From Salicibibacter cibi (GTDB taxonomy: Bacteria; Bacillota; Bacilli; Bacillales; Marinococcaceae), in assembly GCF_016495865.1 (NCBI RefSeq), contig NZ_CP054706.1, positions 248,001 through 312,000 of the forward strand: a stretch of DNA of 64,000 nt, given 5' to 3'. The notes beneath the pieces were generated by a model. That model had not been told where the DNA came from and ran no database searches. It saw only the letters and a list, made by a program, of their open reading frames with translations. Of this stretch, positions 17,601-25,616 are shown piece by piece (position 1 is the first letter of the stretch; each line of letters begins with the position of its first letter). Both the position numbers and the translations under genes were made by a program.

Positions 17601-18375
17601 GACTAATGAAGAAATACCAAAGGAAGCATTTGACGCATTAAAAATTGCGGAGAATGTATTCGGAAGCAAGTTAGTTGGTGTGTCTCTTTATGGTTCGGCA
17701 GTAAGCGGCGGGTTACGCATCAATAGTGATGTCGATGTCCTCGTTGTCGTGAATCAGCGATTATCTGAAGCTACTCGAAGAAAACTAATAGAACGCTTAA
17801 TACCGATATCGGGAAAAATAGGAAATGAAAAGGGGATACGGTACCTTGAATTAATCGTTATTAATGAAGAAGATAACGTACCTTGGCAATATCCACCAAG
17901 GAAGGAATTGGTCTATGGAGAATGGCTTAGGTCTGAATTTGAGGATGGTCAAATTCCAGAACCAACGGTTGATCCTGATTTAGCTATTGTTTTAGCACAA
18001 GCACGAGAGCATAGCGTTTCACTTTTTGGGTCTGATCTGTCAACGATACTTGACCCCATTCCGATCACAGATATTCAAAAAGCAATAGAGGCGTCTTTGC
18101 CAGAGTTAATTGATGATATTAAGGGTGACGAACGTAATGTGCTATTAACGCTCGCTCGCATGTGGCAAACAATGGCTGAAGGTACAATTTCTCCAAAAGA
18201 TGTGGCTGCACAATGGGCGATCCCTAAGTTACCGAAGCAACAATTGGAAGTGCTCGATATCGCTAGAAAAGCTTATCTTGGCGAGTATGATGATGATTGG
18301 GACGGAATGGAAGCCGAAGTCATGTCGTTGGTCAGTCATATGAAAGAGAAAATAGAGGCTTATTTTAGTACCTGA
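17590..18375 (+). CDS. ant(9): Spectinomycin 9-adenylyltransferase, ANT(9) family
   Basis: 261 residues from ATG 17590, which lies inside the last codons of the GrpB frame, suggesting translational coupling. It aligns along its whole length with ANT(9)-Ia from memory: the motif GSAVSGGLRINSDVD (35-49, Asp47 and Asp49 as metal ligands), VPWQYPPRKELVYGEWLRSE, DPDLAIVLAQAREHS, KGDERNVLLTLARMWQT and DVAAQWAIPKLP. The enzyme transfers AMP to the 9-hydroxyl of spectinomycin. All key segments are present, so activity is plausible. It sits in a mobile-element-rich region near tRNA genes. The long upstream open extension (from 17452) is shadow of GrpB. Confidence 0.9.
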   Translation: MSNRTNEEIPKEAFDALKIAENVFGSKLVGVSLYGSAVSGGLRINSDVDVLVVVNQRLSEATRRKLIERLIPISGKIGNEKGIRYLELIVINEEDNVPWQYPPRKELVYGEWLRSEFEDGQIPEPTVDPDLAIVLAQAREHSVSLFGSDLSTILDPIPITDIQKAIEASLPELIDDIKGDERNVLLTLARMWQTMAEGTISPKDVAAQWAIPKLPKQQLEVLDIARKAYLGEYDDDWDGMEAEVMSLVSHMKEKIEAYFST

Positions 18376-18582
18376 GCCACGATCTTCCTCGAAGCGCATT
18401 AATGGCATAAGCAGAATATGTCTTGACCTAAAAAAGCATTACTAAAGAAGCTTCCAATATGTCAAAATAAATGTAATAAATTTATGAATGAAGGAGTGTG
18501 AATCATTTTGGAAAATGAAAAGAGAGGTCATTACAATGAGTAATACGCCTTTTGTAAATATTCAAATTGATGATGAAGCAGG

Positions 18583-18747
18583 CACACGCACGCTACTTTA
18601 ATGCTAGAAATGAACGAACATGTAAAAATCGTTCAGCAACGTTTAGGGCACGTTAAAGCTGAAACCACGATGGACATTTATTCACACGTCCGCCCACAGG
18701 TGCATCAAGATTCTGCGGAACGTTTCTCGAACTTCTTTAATGCGTGA
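18583..18747 (+). pseudogene. Tyrosine recombinase C-terminal remnant
   Basis: Frame HTHATLMLEMNEHVKIVQQR then LGHVKAETTMDIYSH is the end of a phage-type integrase catalytic domain, with the second His-rich motif (RHTHAT) and the nucleophile Tyr (MDIYSH). Everything upstream is missing. The remnant ends 92 bp before tRNA-Thr on the opposite strand, a classic integration site, so it probably marks the end of a decayed integrative element. Confidence 0.75.
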
Positions 18748-18839
18748 AAAGGTAAGGGTAAGCGGGTCATGTCGTCACTGTCTCGTCACTGCGATTGCAA
18801 ATGTCACCAGAGCAAAACGGCTGTAACCGTTGGCATAAC

Positions 18840-18915
18840 TGGAGCTTCCTGCCGGACTCGAACCGGCGACCTCATCCTTACCATGGATGCGCTCTACCTA
18901 CTGAGCTAAGGAAGC
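18840..18915 (-). tRNA. tRNA-Thr (anticodon GGT)
   Basis: 76 nt including encoded CCA. Acceptor GCTTCCT / AGGAAGC, D-arm AGCTCAGTAGGTAGAGC, anticodon stem CATCC with loop ATGGTAA (anticodon GGT), T-arm GCCGGTTCGAGTCCGGC. It is separated by one base from tRNA-Asn and probably co-transcribed. Confidence 0.96.
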
Positions 18916-18916
18916 G

Positions 18917-18991
18917 TGGCTCCACAGGCCGGATTCGAACCAGCGACCTACCGGTTAACAGCCGGTTGCTCTACCACTGAGCTACTGTGGA
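18917..18991 (-). tRNA. tRNA-Asn (anticodon GTT)
   Basis: 75 nt including encoded CCA. Acceptor TCCACAG / CTGTGGA, anticodon stem ACCGG with loop CTGTTAA (anticodon GTT), T-arm GCTGGTTCGAATCCGGC. It is the first gene of the pair; a TATAAT box lies at 19003-18998 on the minus strand, just upstream of the mature 5' end. Confidence 0.96.
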
Positions 18992-19261
18992 ATATGTATT
19001 ATATCGTTGGTCACGGATAGTATATTATCATATTGTCCTGCTTGTAGCAAGTGACATAAACAGCCGCTTTTCTATTGTTTCAGGAGATGGTTTGGTTTAT
19101 ACATTTTTGGTCTCCCCTGATAACGCAGATTTCAACTTTAGGATTATTTATAATTTTATAATTGCTCCTTTCCTGTTATAATAATAAAAATAGCCTTTTC
19201 TTTAGAAGTAATGTTATTTTATATAATGAATGAATATTCAATCACCGAGGAGGGATCGATG

Positions 19262-20827
19262 ATGCAGGTGTATAAACGGATCGATGAGTTAACATATGAA
19301 GGTATTGCGATCCTCCAAATGAATGAACGTTCCATTGCTAAGGAATGGGAGCAATTGCTTCGTCGCCAAATTATTAAAGAGGGGCAAGTAATGCAATGGA
19401 ATGAAGAAATATTGAAGTCACATCTGGAAACGATGATAAAATGCCTGAAATCTCAATTATTTTTAGGTGAAAAAAAGGATATTGAAGAAGATATCTATGG
19501 AAAAATGATCTTAAATGAAGTAAAAATGGCGTGGCGCGCAGAGGACATTCACATTGATAAACATGAAATTACTTTTATTTGTCATTTATTGGAGAATGCT
19601 ACCCATAAAGCCATACATACACCGGACGGTTCCGGAATTACATTCCGAAATCATCAGGCGGTTCATCATTTTTTTACAGTGCTGAGCCAATATTTGACGC
19701 CTTACCGTTTAGATGCAATAAATTTGAAATCGTATGTAAATTATTTGTTTTCACTTCCCGAGTTTTCCGTGCAATTTATCGTGAGTGCTCGCACGGAAAA
19801 CTCCATTTTTCAGGTGAAAGATGTCATGGAGAAACACGGGGACTCCATGGATCCTGGATGGCTAAACATGTTGCAAAGTATTCGGACGGAATCAATCGAA
19901 CTTTTAAAAAAAGCCGTATTACGTTTGATGGGGAGTGAGGATGAAGCAACTGGAAAACATGTATTTATCACACAAGAAATCCGAAATGAACTGCTTTTGT
20001 TTTACGTTCCCCAAAAGAATATTTCACGTACAAAATGGTTTTTAAAGCTTGCTTTCCATATGTACGAAGACATTCGGGAGGCCGCTTCCAATGCTGAAAA
20101 TCAAATAAATTGGAATGCATTGGTGGCTCTTTTCTTTGAATGGGTGATGCGAGGGCGGCGGTTGGAAGATGCCTTTGAGCACATTGCCTCCGGGTACGTG
20201 CGTTACTTGCCATTTGAACGTTGTGCGCTTTTTTTATATTTGCCGAAGGAAAAAAAGGGTGTTGGCATGACGGGATATAATCTGAACGTCGAGGAGATCA
20301 AGAATATCACGGAGCATTTCTCGAGTTCCTCTGCGGTTCGGGAATTTTTGAATAAGATGCGAACGTACCGCCCCATTTTTATCGATGATGCATCTGATGC
20401 CCTTCCGGAGTACTATATCAACAAATTTAAACTGAATTCTTTGGTCGTGTCTCCCATTTATTCACTGTCGAAAAAAGAATACATAGGGGCTGTCTTTTTG
20501 GATCAAGGGGAAGGACAGGAATTTTCGGTTAACGATGAATTGATGAATGTGTTGGTGAAAATGGGCCACCATGTCGGGGAGATGTTGATGCAATATCAAG
20601 ACTCTCAGTACGATAATTTACAAAATACAATTTCATCTCGCCTCTCGCCGCGAGAGATTGAGGTGATGAATTTTGTCAAAAACGGGAGATCCATCAGCGA
20701 AATTTCCATTGCTTTGCATCTCAGCCAATACACCGTAAGAGATTATATTTCCAGCTCCATAAAAAAAGTGAATGGGAGGAACCGTACTCACGCCGTAGCC
20801 ATCGCTATTCAACAAGGGTTTATCTAG
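19262..20827 (+). CDS. GAF-like/LuxR-type transcriptional regulator
   Basis: 521 residues from ATG 19262 (GAGGAGGG 7 bases upstream). The N-terminal about 250 residues are helical with no clear family. A central region around 300-445 (YVRYLPFERCALFLYLPKEK, PIYSLSKKEYIGAVFLDQGE) resembles a GAF sensor domain. The C-terminus is a LuxR/GerE HTH (SRLSPREIEVMNFVKNGRSI, SEISIALHLSQYTVRDYISS). It may control the neighbouring acyl-CoA genes, but it has no adjacent promoter evidence. A MITE is inserted exactly at its stop codon. Confidence 0.82.
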   Translation: MQVYKRIDELTYEGIAILQMNERSIAKEWEQLLRRQIIKEGQVMQWNEEILKSHLETMIKCLKSQLFLGEKKDIEEDIYGKMILNEVKMAWRAEDIHIDKHEITFICHLLENATHKAIHTPDGSGITFRNHQAVHHFFTVLSQYLTPYRLDAINLKSYVNYLFSLPEFSVQFIVSARTENSIFQVKDVMEKHGDSMDPGWLNMLQSIRTESIELLKKAVLRLMGSEDEATGKHVFITQEIRNELLLFYVPQKNISRTKWFLKLAFHMYEDIREAASNAENQINWNALVALFFEWVMRGRRLEDAFEHIASGYVRYLPFERCALFLYLPKEKKGVGMTGYNLNVEEIKNITEHFSSSSAVREFLNKMRTYRPIFIDDASDALPEYYINKFKLNSLVVSPIYSLSKKEYIGAVFLDQGEGQEFSVNDELMNVLVKMGHHVGEMLMQYQDSQYDNLQNTISSRLSPREIEVMNFVKNGRSISEISIALHLSQYTVRDYISSSIKKVNGRNRTHAVAIAIQQGFI

Positions 20828-21113
20828 GGATTGCTGAACAACTTGCAGCTATCAGCTGAAGCCGGGATGCCGCTTCCATGGCTTCGCTTTCCGCGGACGA
20901 ACGGCAAAATCTCCTCGCGCAAAACCGGCGCTGCGGGGGCTTGACGCGTCCGTTTTTCCGCTGGAGGCTCGCCATTGCAGCACTGTCCCTCCGTACGTTG
21001 TCAGAAGTGCAAGGGTTTTTTTGTTTATAGGATAGATTTCCTTGCATCCAGTTTCGACAACACCAACGGAAAATGCTTATGTGCCAGTCTTTTTCTGTTA
21101 TTAAACAATCTCC
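20826..21113. mobile_element. 288-bp MITE-like repeat, copy 2
   Basis: Same family and length as 16511-16798, beginning AGGGATTGCTGAACAAC. The right end is more diverged (TTAAACAATCTCC). It is flanked by ATCT (20822-20825 and 21114-21117). Insertion separated the LuxR gene from its terminator. The regulator's stop codon is now TAG, made of the T of the target repeat and the first AG of the element. Confidence 0.85.
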
Positions 21114-21123
21114 ATCTAAAGAG

Positions 21124-21160
21124 AAGAAAGCGGAAGGGGTATAGTTCCCTTTCCGCTTTC
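21124..21160. terminator. Terminator between LuxR gene (+) and MaoC gene (-)
   Basis: GAAAGCGGAAGGGG (21126-21139) pairs with CCCTTTCCGCTTTC (21147-21160) with one imperfect position; A-rich on the left and followed by TTGTTTTC on the right, so it can work in both directions. It overlaps the MaoC stop codon. Confidence 0.7.
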
Positions 21161-21602
21161 AATTGTTTTCTCCTGTGTGGCTTGGCAAGGTGACAACCAT
21201 TGTTCCGGGCCCCACAGATATTCCTTCTGAATTTTCCGACCACATTTCCAGTTCGAGAAAATGATCGGTTCCTTCTTGCCATTTCTTCTTGACCCGTCCT
21301 CCTGTGGAAACTGTGTCTCCAACAGTGTTAAAGCGTTTCATCCGAAATCCTTTCAAATTTCTGATTGTTCCTGCCAGGCCAATGTATGCGCGGGCGGTCT
21401 TCTCCCACATGCCTTGCAGAAAAATATTATTTGCGTACATTTCCGGTGCTCCGGTTTCACGGGCATACTCCGAATTATGGTGAATGGAATTGAAATCGCG
21501 GTTTGCGCCGGCTTCCATAACGAGCCTGTAAGCTGTAAGCGGAAAGTCAACAGCTGGGATTTTATCCCCTTCAGAAACATCTTCCCAATAGCGTGGTTTC
21601 AT
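21159..21602 (-). CDS. MaoC-like hot-dog dehydratase
   Basis: 147 residues. The hydratase-2 motif is visible: Asp36 and His41 in NRDFNSIHHNSEYARETG are the catalytic pair of (R)-specific enoyl-CoA hydratases. MaoC proteins hydrate or dehydrate 2-enoyl-CoA. It ends 2 bp before the related dehydratase begins to end (gap 21603-21604), so the two are co-translated and may form a heteromer, as in two-subunit 3-hydroxyacyl dehydratases. Confidence 0.88.
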   Translation of the reverse strand: MKPRYWEDVSEGDKIPAVDFPLTAYRLVMEAGANRDFNSIHHNSEYARETGAPEMYANNIFLQGMWEKTARAYIGLAGTIRNLKGFRMKRFNTVGDTVSTGGRVKKKWQEGTDHFLELEMWSENSEGISVGPGTMVVTLPSHTGENN

Positions 21603-21604
21603 TA

Positions 21605-22177
21605 TTATGCCTCCATTTTCGTTGTATGCGGATTGTACTTATAGGTTCCGATGCGCATCTTTGCTACTTCTTCCCCGTGTTGGTTGCAAATGCTTGATTC
21701 CCAAACCAAAAATGCCCCGCGTCCCACTGTTGTTTCTTTAGGAACACACGAAAGCAATACATTCCCGTTGTTGCAGAGCCAATCTCCGACTTTAACCGGT
21801 TGTAAATAATCGAACTCGATATCCGTGGCAAAAAAGCCAGCCGTTTGCGGTTCCAAATCTGTTTGCACTCCTCCTACAGGATTGTGGGCAGGTTGTGCAT
21901 TTCGTTCGGAACTGGTAAATATCTTTTCTCCTGGATTCCAATGAGCAGAGATGGTCCATGTTAACAGGCTGCTGTATGGAGCGATCACATCCGAGTAACC
22001 ATATTCATCGGCGACGGTTTTATCATAATGAAGGGGGCAGTCAAATTCCAAAGGTTCAAGAAATCGACGAATTGCCCCTTTTTCCACCGGATCTGCTCCC
22101 CATATTTTTTCTCCGTCACTAAAATCCTTCCCAATCGCGTTCATCATTGGCTGCCAATCTTTTTTCCAACCCTCCAT
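21605..22177 (-). CDS. FAS1-like dehydratase-domain (MaoC N-terminal type) protein
   Basis: 190 residues from the ATG at 22177 (MEGWKKDWQPMMNAIGKDF), with GGAG 8 bases upstream; the longer frame from 22198 overlaps the ribosome site. The fold matches the FAS1-like dehydratase (MaoC_dehydrat_N) family (PLHYDKTVADEYGYSDVIAP, FFATDIEFDYLQPVKVGD). Such subunits usually lack the catalytic pair and partner with a MaoC subunit like the one encoded next. A sigma-54 type promoter lies just upstream. Confidence 0.82.
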   Translation of the reverse strand: MEGWKKDWQPMMNAIGKDFSDGEKIWGADPVEKGAIRRFLEPLEFDCPLHYDKTVADEYGYSDVIAPYSSLLTWTISAHWNPGEKIFTSSERNAQPAHNPVGGVQTDLEPQTAGFFATDIEFDYLQPVKVGDWLCNNGNVLLSCVPKETTVGRGAFLVWESSICNQHGEEVAKMRIGTYKYNPHTTKMEA

Positions 22178-22218
22178 AGTAGTGCTCCTTTCTAACAAGT
22201 TCTTCCCCCTTTAATCAT

Positions 22219-22234
22219 GCAACGTTTATGCCAA
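22219..22234 (-). promoter_or_regulatory. Sigma-54 (-24/-12) promoter for the dehydratase pair
   Basis: Minus strand TGGCATAAACGTTGCA (22234 down to 22219) matches TGGCAC-N5-TTGCA with the GG and GC dinucleotides at the required spacing. It lies between the stop of the sigma-54 activator gene and the dehydratase genes, 42 bp before the latter's start. Confidence 0.85.
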
Positions 22235-22235
22235 A

Positions 22236-24365
22236 TCAAAGAAAAAACTCTGATTTTTCTTTGATCCCGTATTTTTTTAACTTTTGGTATAAGGTTGAGC
22301 GGCTGATCCCAAGTGCTTTGGCGGCAATTGTACGGTTCCCGCCCGCCTGTTTCAGCGCATCCAGAATGGTAACTTTATCGGTTTCTTCCATACGTTTTTT
22401 GCGGTTTGCTTTTACGGGAATATGTTCGTTTGCTACATGTAAGCTGGAATGCTCTGTTGGGGTCGGATCTTTGGCGTCGATAAGAATATGATTGGTTTCG
22501 ATGCGGTTCGTTTGCGCGTATAAAAAGGCTCTCTCCATCACATTTTCCATTTGGCGGACATTTCCGGGCCAATGATAATTCCGGAGTTTTTCGATTGCTT
22601 CGGCGCTTATGTCGGTAATGCCCGGTTTATCAAGTTTCGTTTGCATTTTTTTCATAAAATGGTTCGTCAGCAGCGGAATGTCGTCCAGACGGTCACGAAG
22701 GGGCGGGATCTCCAATTGAATGACGTTTATCCGATAGTAAAGGTCTTCCCTGAAGGCGCCTTCTTGAACGAGCTTTCCTATGTCTTTGTTGGACGCAGCA
22801 AGGATGCGAACGTCCACTTTTCGGGTTTGGGTATCCCCGATTTTTTCGATTTCTTTTTCCTGGACTGCTCTTAACAATTTGGCTTGCAAAGGTAAAGCCA
22901 TGTCGCCAATTTCGTCCAGAAACAATGTTCCTTTATCCGCCTGTTCAAATTTTCCCGGGCGCCCGCCTTTTTTTGCTCCTGTAAAAGCCCCGTCCGCGTA
23001 TCCGAACAGTTCCGATTCAATTAAATTTTCCGGGACGGCTGCGCAATTAATTTTAATGAATGCCCCTTGACGGTTGGATGCAAGGTGGATGCCATTTGCA
23101 AGCAATTCTTTCCCGGTCCCGCTTTCACCGTTAATCAATAGGTTGGATAACGAAGGGGCAACCGTTGTTGCATCTGCTTTCAATTGCTCTATCTTTCTGT
23201 TATTGGAAATGAGCGGTGTGAATGGATCATTATTTTTATTTAATTCACCGCGATAGTAAGAAATTTCTCGCTCTAATTTCTCTATTTGATTAAATAAATC
23301 TTTCCATAAGTGTAAGTGCTGGTAAATAATTTTATAGATAGAACCGATGGTTTTATTGTTTTGTACGATTGGCGTTTGGCTGACGATGGCTTTGTATTGG
23401 TTGATTTGAATAATTTCCGCTTCTAATTCACCTTTTCTATTTTTGCTTTGCTGTTTGTGGATTTCGGGAGCTATGTTTTGTAGAGGCTGATGTTCGATTT
23501 TGGAAAAAGAAGTGACTCCGTACAGTTCCATGAAACCGTGATTAGCTTTCGTGATGTGGCCGACATGATCGGTAATGATGACTCCGTCGTAGGCAACTGC
23601 CAATGCGCTGTCCAGTATTTTTTCAATTCGTTTTGTTGATTCCAATTCATTTGCAATTTTTTCGAGCTCCGTAATGTCTTTTAACACAGCCATGGCTCCG
23701 TTAACCTTTCCCCATTCTTGGATGGGGATAATCGAAGCAATCACAATGGTTGCGCTTAAGCTGATTTTTTTAACTTCCGTTCGTTTGCCATGCAGGACGG
23801 CGTTCGATAAATCGTCATCTAACGTGGGGAACCATGTTTCCGAGGACTTCCCCACTATTTCGGTATCTTCAAGCCTGAAAAGTTTTTGTGCAGAGGCGTT
23901 GATGGCGGTGATGTTTCGTTCGGTATCCACGGAAATAACGGATTCTTGCAAATTATCGACAAGCGATTGCAATCGGGTCATTAAATGGTCCGTGCCGGCA
24001 AGTAATCCGTAGATTAAATCTGAAGTGGCCAAAACACCAACGACATCTTCGTTGACATTTAGCACAACTGCATGTCCGACACCTTTCTCCAAAAGGATAT
24101 CTCTTGCATGGTAAACGCTTTCGTTTTCTTGCAGAGAAATGATGTTTGTTTTGATCGCCGGTTGTATTGTTACATCCATCGAAGTGCTTTCCAATAGGAG
24201 ACGGTATAGAGAATACTTTGTCACAATTCCAAGAAAATGATGCTGTTCCATGACACAGCCGATATCCTGGCGGTTTTGTAAAAATAGTTCCATCGTTTCA
24301 CGTGCGGTTGTGTCCGGCTGAAGTTTTACGAACGTTGTCGCTGAGAGTTCTCCAACTTGCACCAT
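22236..24365 (-). CDS. Sigma-54-dependent enhancer-binding regulator (CBS-PAS-AAA+-Fis)
   Basis: 709 residues. Domains in order: two CBS repeats (about 5-125), two PAS-like sensors (about 131-240 and 245-350), AAA+ domain with Walker A GESGTGKE (413-420), the sigma-54-contacting GAFTGA loop (459-464) and Walker B LFLDEIGD (481-488), and a C-terminal Fis-type HTH (NRTIAAKALGISRSTLYQKL). It remodels sigma-54 RNA polymerase holoenzyme to open promoters. CBS domains typically bind adenine nucleotides or CoA-like ligands, so it may sense acyl-CoA or energy state (inference). It is flanked on both sides by -24/-12 promoters, which are its likely targets. Confidence 0.95.
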   Translation of the reverse strand: MVQVGELSATTFVKLQPDTTARETMELFLQNRQDIGCVMEQHHFLGIVTKYSLYRLLLESTSMDVTIQPAIKTNIISLQENESVYHARDILLEKGVGHAVVLNVNEDVVGVLATSDLIYGLLAGTDHLMTRLQSLVDNLQESVISVDTERNITAINASAQKLFRLEDTEIVGKSSETWFPTLDDDLSNAVLHGKRTEVKKISLSATIVIASIIPIQEWGKVNGAMAVLKDITELEKIANELESTKRIEKILDSALAVAYDGVIITDHVGHITKANHGFMELYGVTSFSKIEHQPLQNIAPEIHKQQSKNRKGELEAEIIQINQYKAIVSQTPIVQNNKTIGSIYKIIYQHLHLWKDLFNQIEKLEREISYYRGELNKNNDPFTPLISNNRKIEQLKADATTVAPSLSNLLINGESGTGKELLANGIHLASNRQGAFIKINCAAVPENLIESELFGYADGAFTGAKKGGRPGKFEQADKGTLFLDEIGDMALPLQAKLLRAVQEKEIEKIGDTQTRKVDVRILAASNKDIGKLVQEGAFREDLYYRINVIQLEIPPLRDRLDDIPLLTNHFMKKMQTKLDKPGITDISAEAIEKLRNYHWPGNVRQMENVMERAFLYAQTNRIETNHILIDAKDPTPTEHSSLHVANEHIPVKANRKKRMEETDKVTILDALKQAGGNRTIAAKALGISRSTLYQKLKKYGIKEKSEFFL

Positions 24366-24419
24366 GTCACCCCCTTTTAATTAACTAAATATTAAGCCAA
24401 TGAAGAAATCAAGTCAATA

Positions 24420-24445
24420 CAGTTGTGCGGATGGATAACCAACTG
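24420..24445. promoter_or_regulatory. Candidate upstream activator site for the sigma-54 regulator
   Basis: CAGTTG-N14-CAACTG inverted repeat, 57 bp upstream of the -24 element at 24502 and between the divergent regulator and operon. Position and symmetry fit a Fis-type enhancer-binding site. No equally good copy was found near the leftward promoter. Confidence 0.5.
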
Positions 24446-24501
24446 TTTGATTTTCTGAACATAGTTTAGGAGCGCAAGAGACAATTCCCTGCTTTAAAAA
24501 G

Positions 24502-24517
24502 TGGAATAAAAATTGCA
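24502..24517 (+). promoter_or_regulatory. Sigma-54 (-24/-12) promoter of the acyl-CoA carboxylase operon
   Basis: TGGAATAAAAATTGCA has the invariant GG and GC at exact -24/-12 spacing (consensus TGGCAC-N5-TTGCA). It lies 27 bp before the enoyl-CoA hydratase start, with GGGGGAGGGAGGG as ribosome site in between. Confidence 0.82.
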
Positions 24518-24543
24518 TTTTTAAAGGGGGAGGGAGGGAACCG

Positions 24544-25329
24544 ATGAGTTACGAAACGATTGTTTATGAAGTTAACGAACATATTGCAACGATCACGCTT
24601 AATGTACCGGATAAAAGAAATCCGCTAACGGCCCAGCTCACGACGGAATTGATGGATGCGATGCAACGGGCGGATGAGGATGAAGACGTAAGAGTGATGA
24701 TCCTCACGGGAGCCGGAAAATCGTTTTCGGCTGGCGGAAACTTGGAGGAATTCAAAAGCAACTTCACAAAGCCGATACCGGAGCTCCATTTTGATGGGAG
24801 AAAAAGCACGGAATTATTCAAGATGGGGGAAACGCTCCGAACCCCTCTGATTGCTTCCGTGAACGGTGCGGCACTTGGCGGTGGTACCGGGCTTGTCGCC
24901 ATGTCTCACATTGCGATCGCTTCAAGAACAGCAAAACTAGGGTTAACCGAACTCAAACTTGGCATCGTGCCTTATGTCATTCTTCCGTGGGTGCGGCGCG
25001 CGGTCGGGGATCGAAAAGCGATGGAGATGATGTTAAGTGCCGATATTTTGAGTGCTGACGAGGCAGCGGAACGGAATCTTGTCCACCGTGTCGTTGAACA
25101 TGAAGATTTGGAAAAAGAAACATGGGAACTGGCACAAAAAGTAGCTTCCAACAGCCCGCTTGCGGCGAGTCTCGCCCTTGATGCTTTTTATACGACAGAA
25201 CAAATGGACTTGCAGAAATCGTTCGATTATTTGTCAACATTACGCCTCGTGTCCTTTCGCAGCGAAGATTTGAAGGAAGGGGCGACGGCTTTTTTGGAAA
25301 AACGAAAACCGGAATGGAAAGGGAAATAA
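24544..25329 (+). CDS. Enoyl-CoA hydratase/isomerase (crotonase) family protein
   Basis: 261 residues, crotonase fold: LTGAGKSFSAGGNLEEF (CoA binding and first oxyanion-hole strand) and NGAALGGGTGLVAMSHIAIA (second oxyanion region). The usual catalytic glutamates of hydratases (GGCEL and ..E.xLGxxPGxGG) are replaced by GGTGL and KLGIVPYVILPWV, so it may be an isomerase, a methylglutaconyl/isohexenylglutaconyl-type hydratase or another crotonase reaction. It is first in the sigma-54 operon with the biotin-dependent carboxylase, where a glutaconyl-CoA-type hydratase would fit. Confidence 0.85.
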   Translation: MSYETIVYEVNEHIATITLNVPDKRNPLTAQLTTELMDAMQRADEDEDVRVMILTGAGKSFSAGGNLEEFKSNFTKPIPELHFDGRKSTELFKMGETLRTPLIASVNGAALGGGTGLVAMSHIAIASRTAKLGLTELKLGIVPYVILPWVRRAVGDRKAMEMMLSADILSADEAAERNLVHRVVEHEDLEKETWELAQKVASNSPLAASLALDAFYTTEQMDLQKSFDYLSTLRLVSFRSEDLKEGATAFLEKRKPEWKGK

Positions 25330-25381
25330 AGGCTGTGCATACCAAAGTGCCAGATTATCTTATGGAAAGAAGGTTGATGAC

Positions 25382-25594
25382 ATGGAAATCAAGTCACCAA
25401 TGGGAGGAAACATGTGGAAAATAGAAGTCAAGGAAGGCGACAAGGTGGAAGTCGGACAGGTTGTTGCCATCCTGGAATCGATGAAGATGGAAATTCCGGT
25501 GGAGGCGGAAAAAGACGGAACCGTTAGCAGCATAACGGCCAGCGAAGGTGATTTTATACAGGAAGACGACATCGTTATGAAGATTGAAGAATAA
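25382..25594 (+). CDS. Biotin carboxyl carrier protein (single-domain)
   Basis: 70 residues comprising one biotinyl domain. The biotinylation motif ESMKMEIP is intact (Lys of MKM about residue 36). It carries CO2 on biotin between the biotin carboxylase and carboxyltransferase encoded downstream. GAAGG lies about 8 bases upstream of the ATG. Such free-standing BCCPs are common in Bacillota acyl-CoA carboxylases. Confidence 0.93.
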   Translation: MEIKSPMGGNMWKIEVKEGDKVEVGQVVAILESMKMEIPVEAEKDGTVSSITASEGDFIQEDDIVMKIEE

Positions 25595-25616
25595 CATCGG
25601 GGGAGGTGCACACGTC

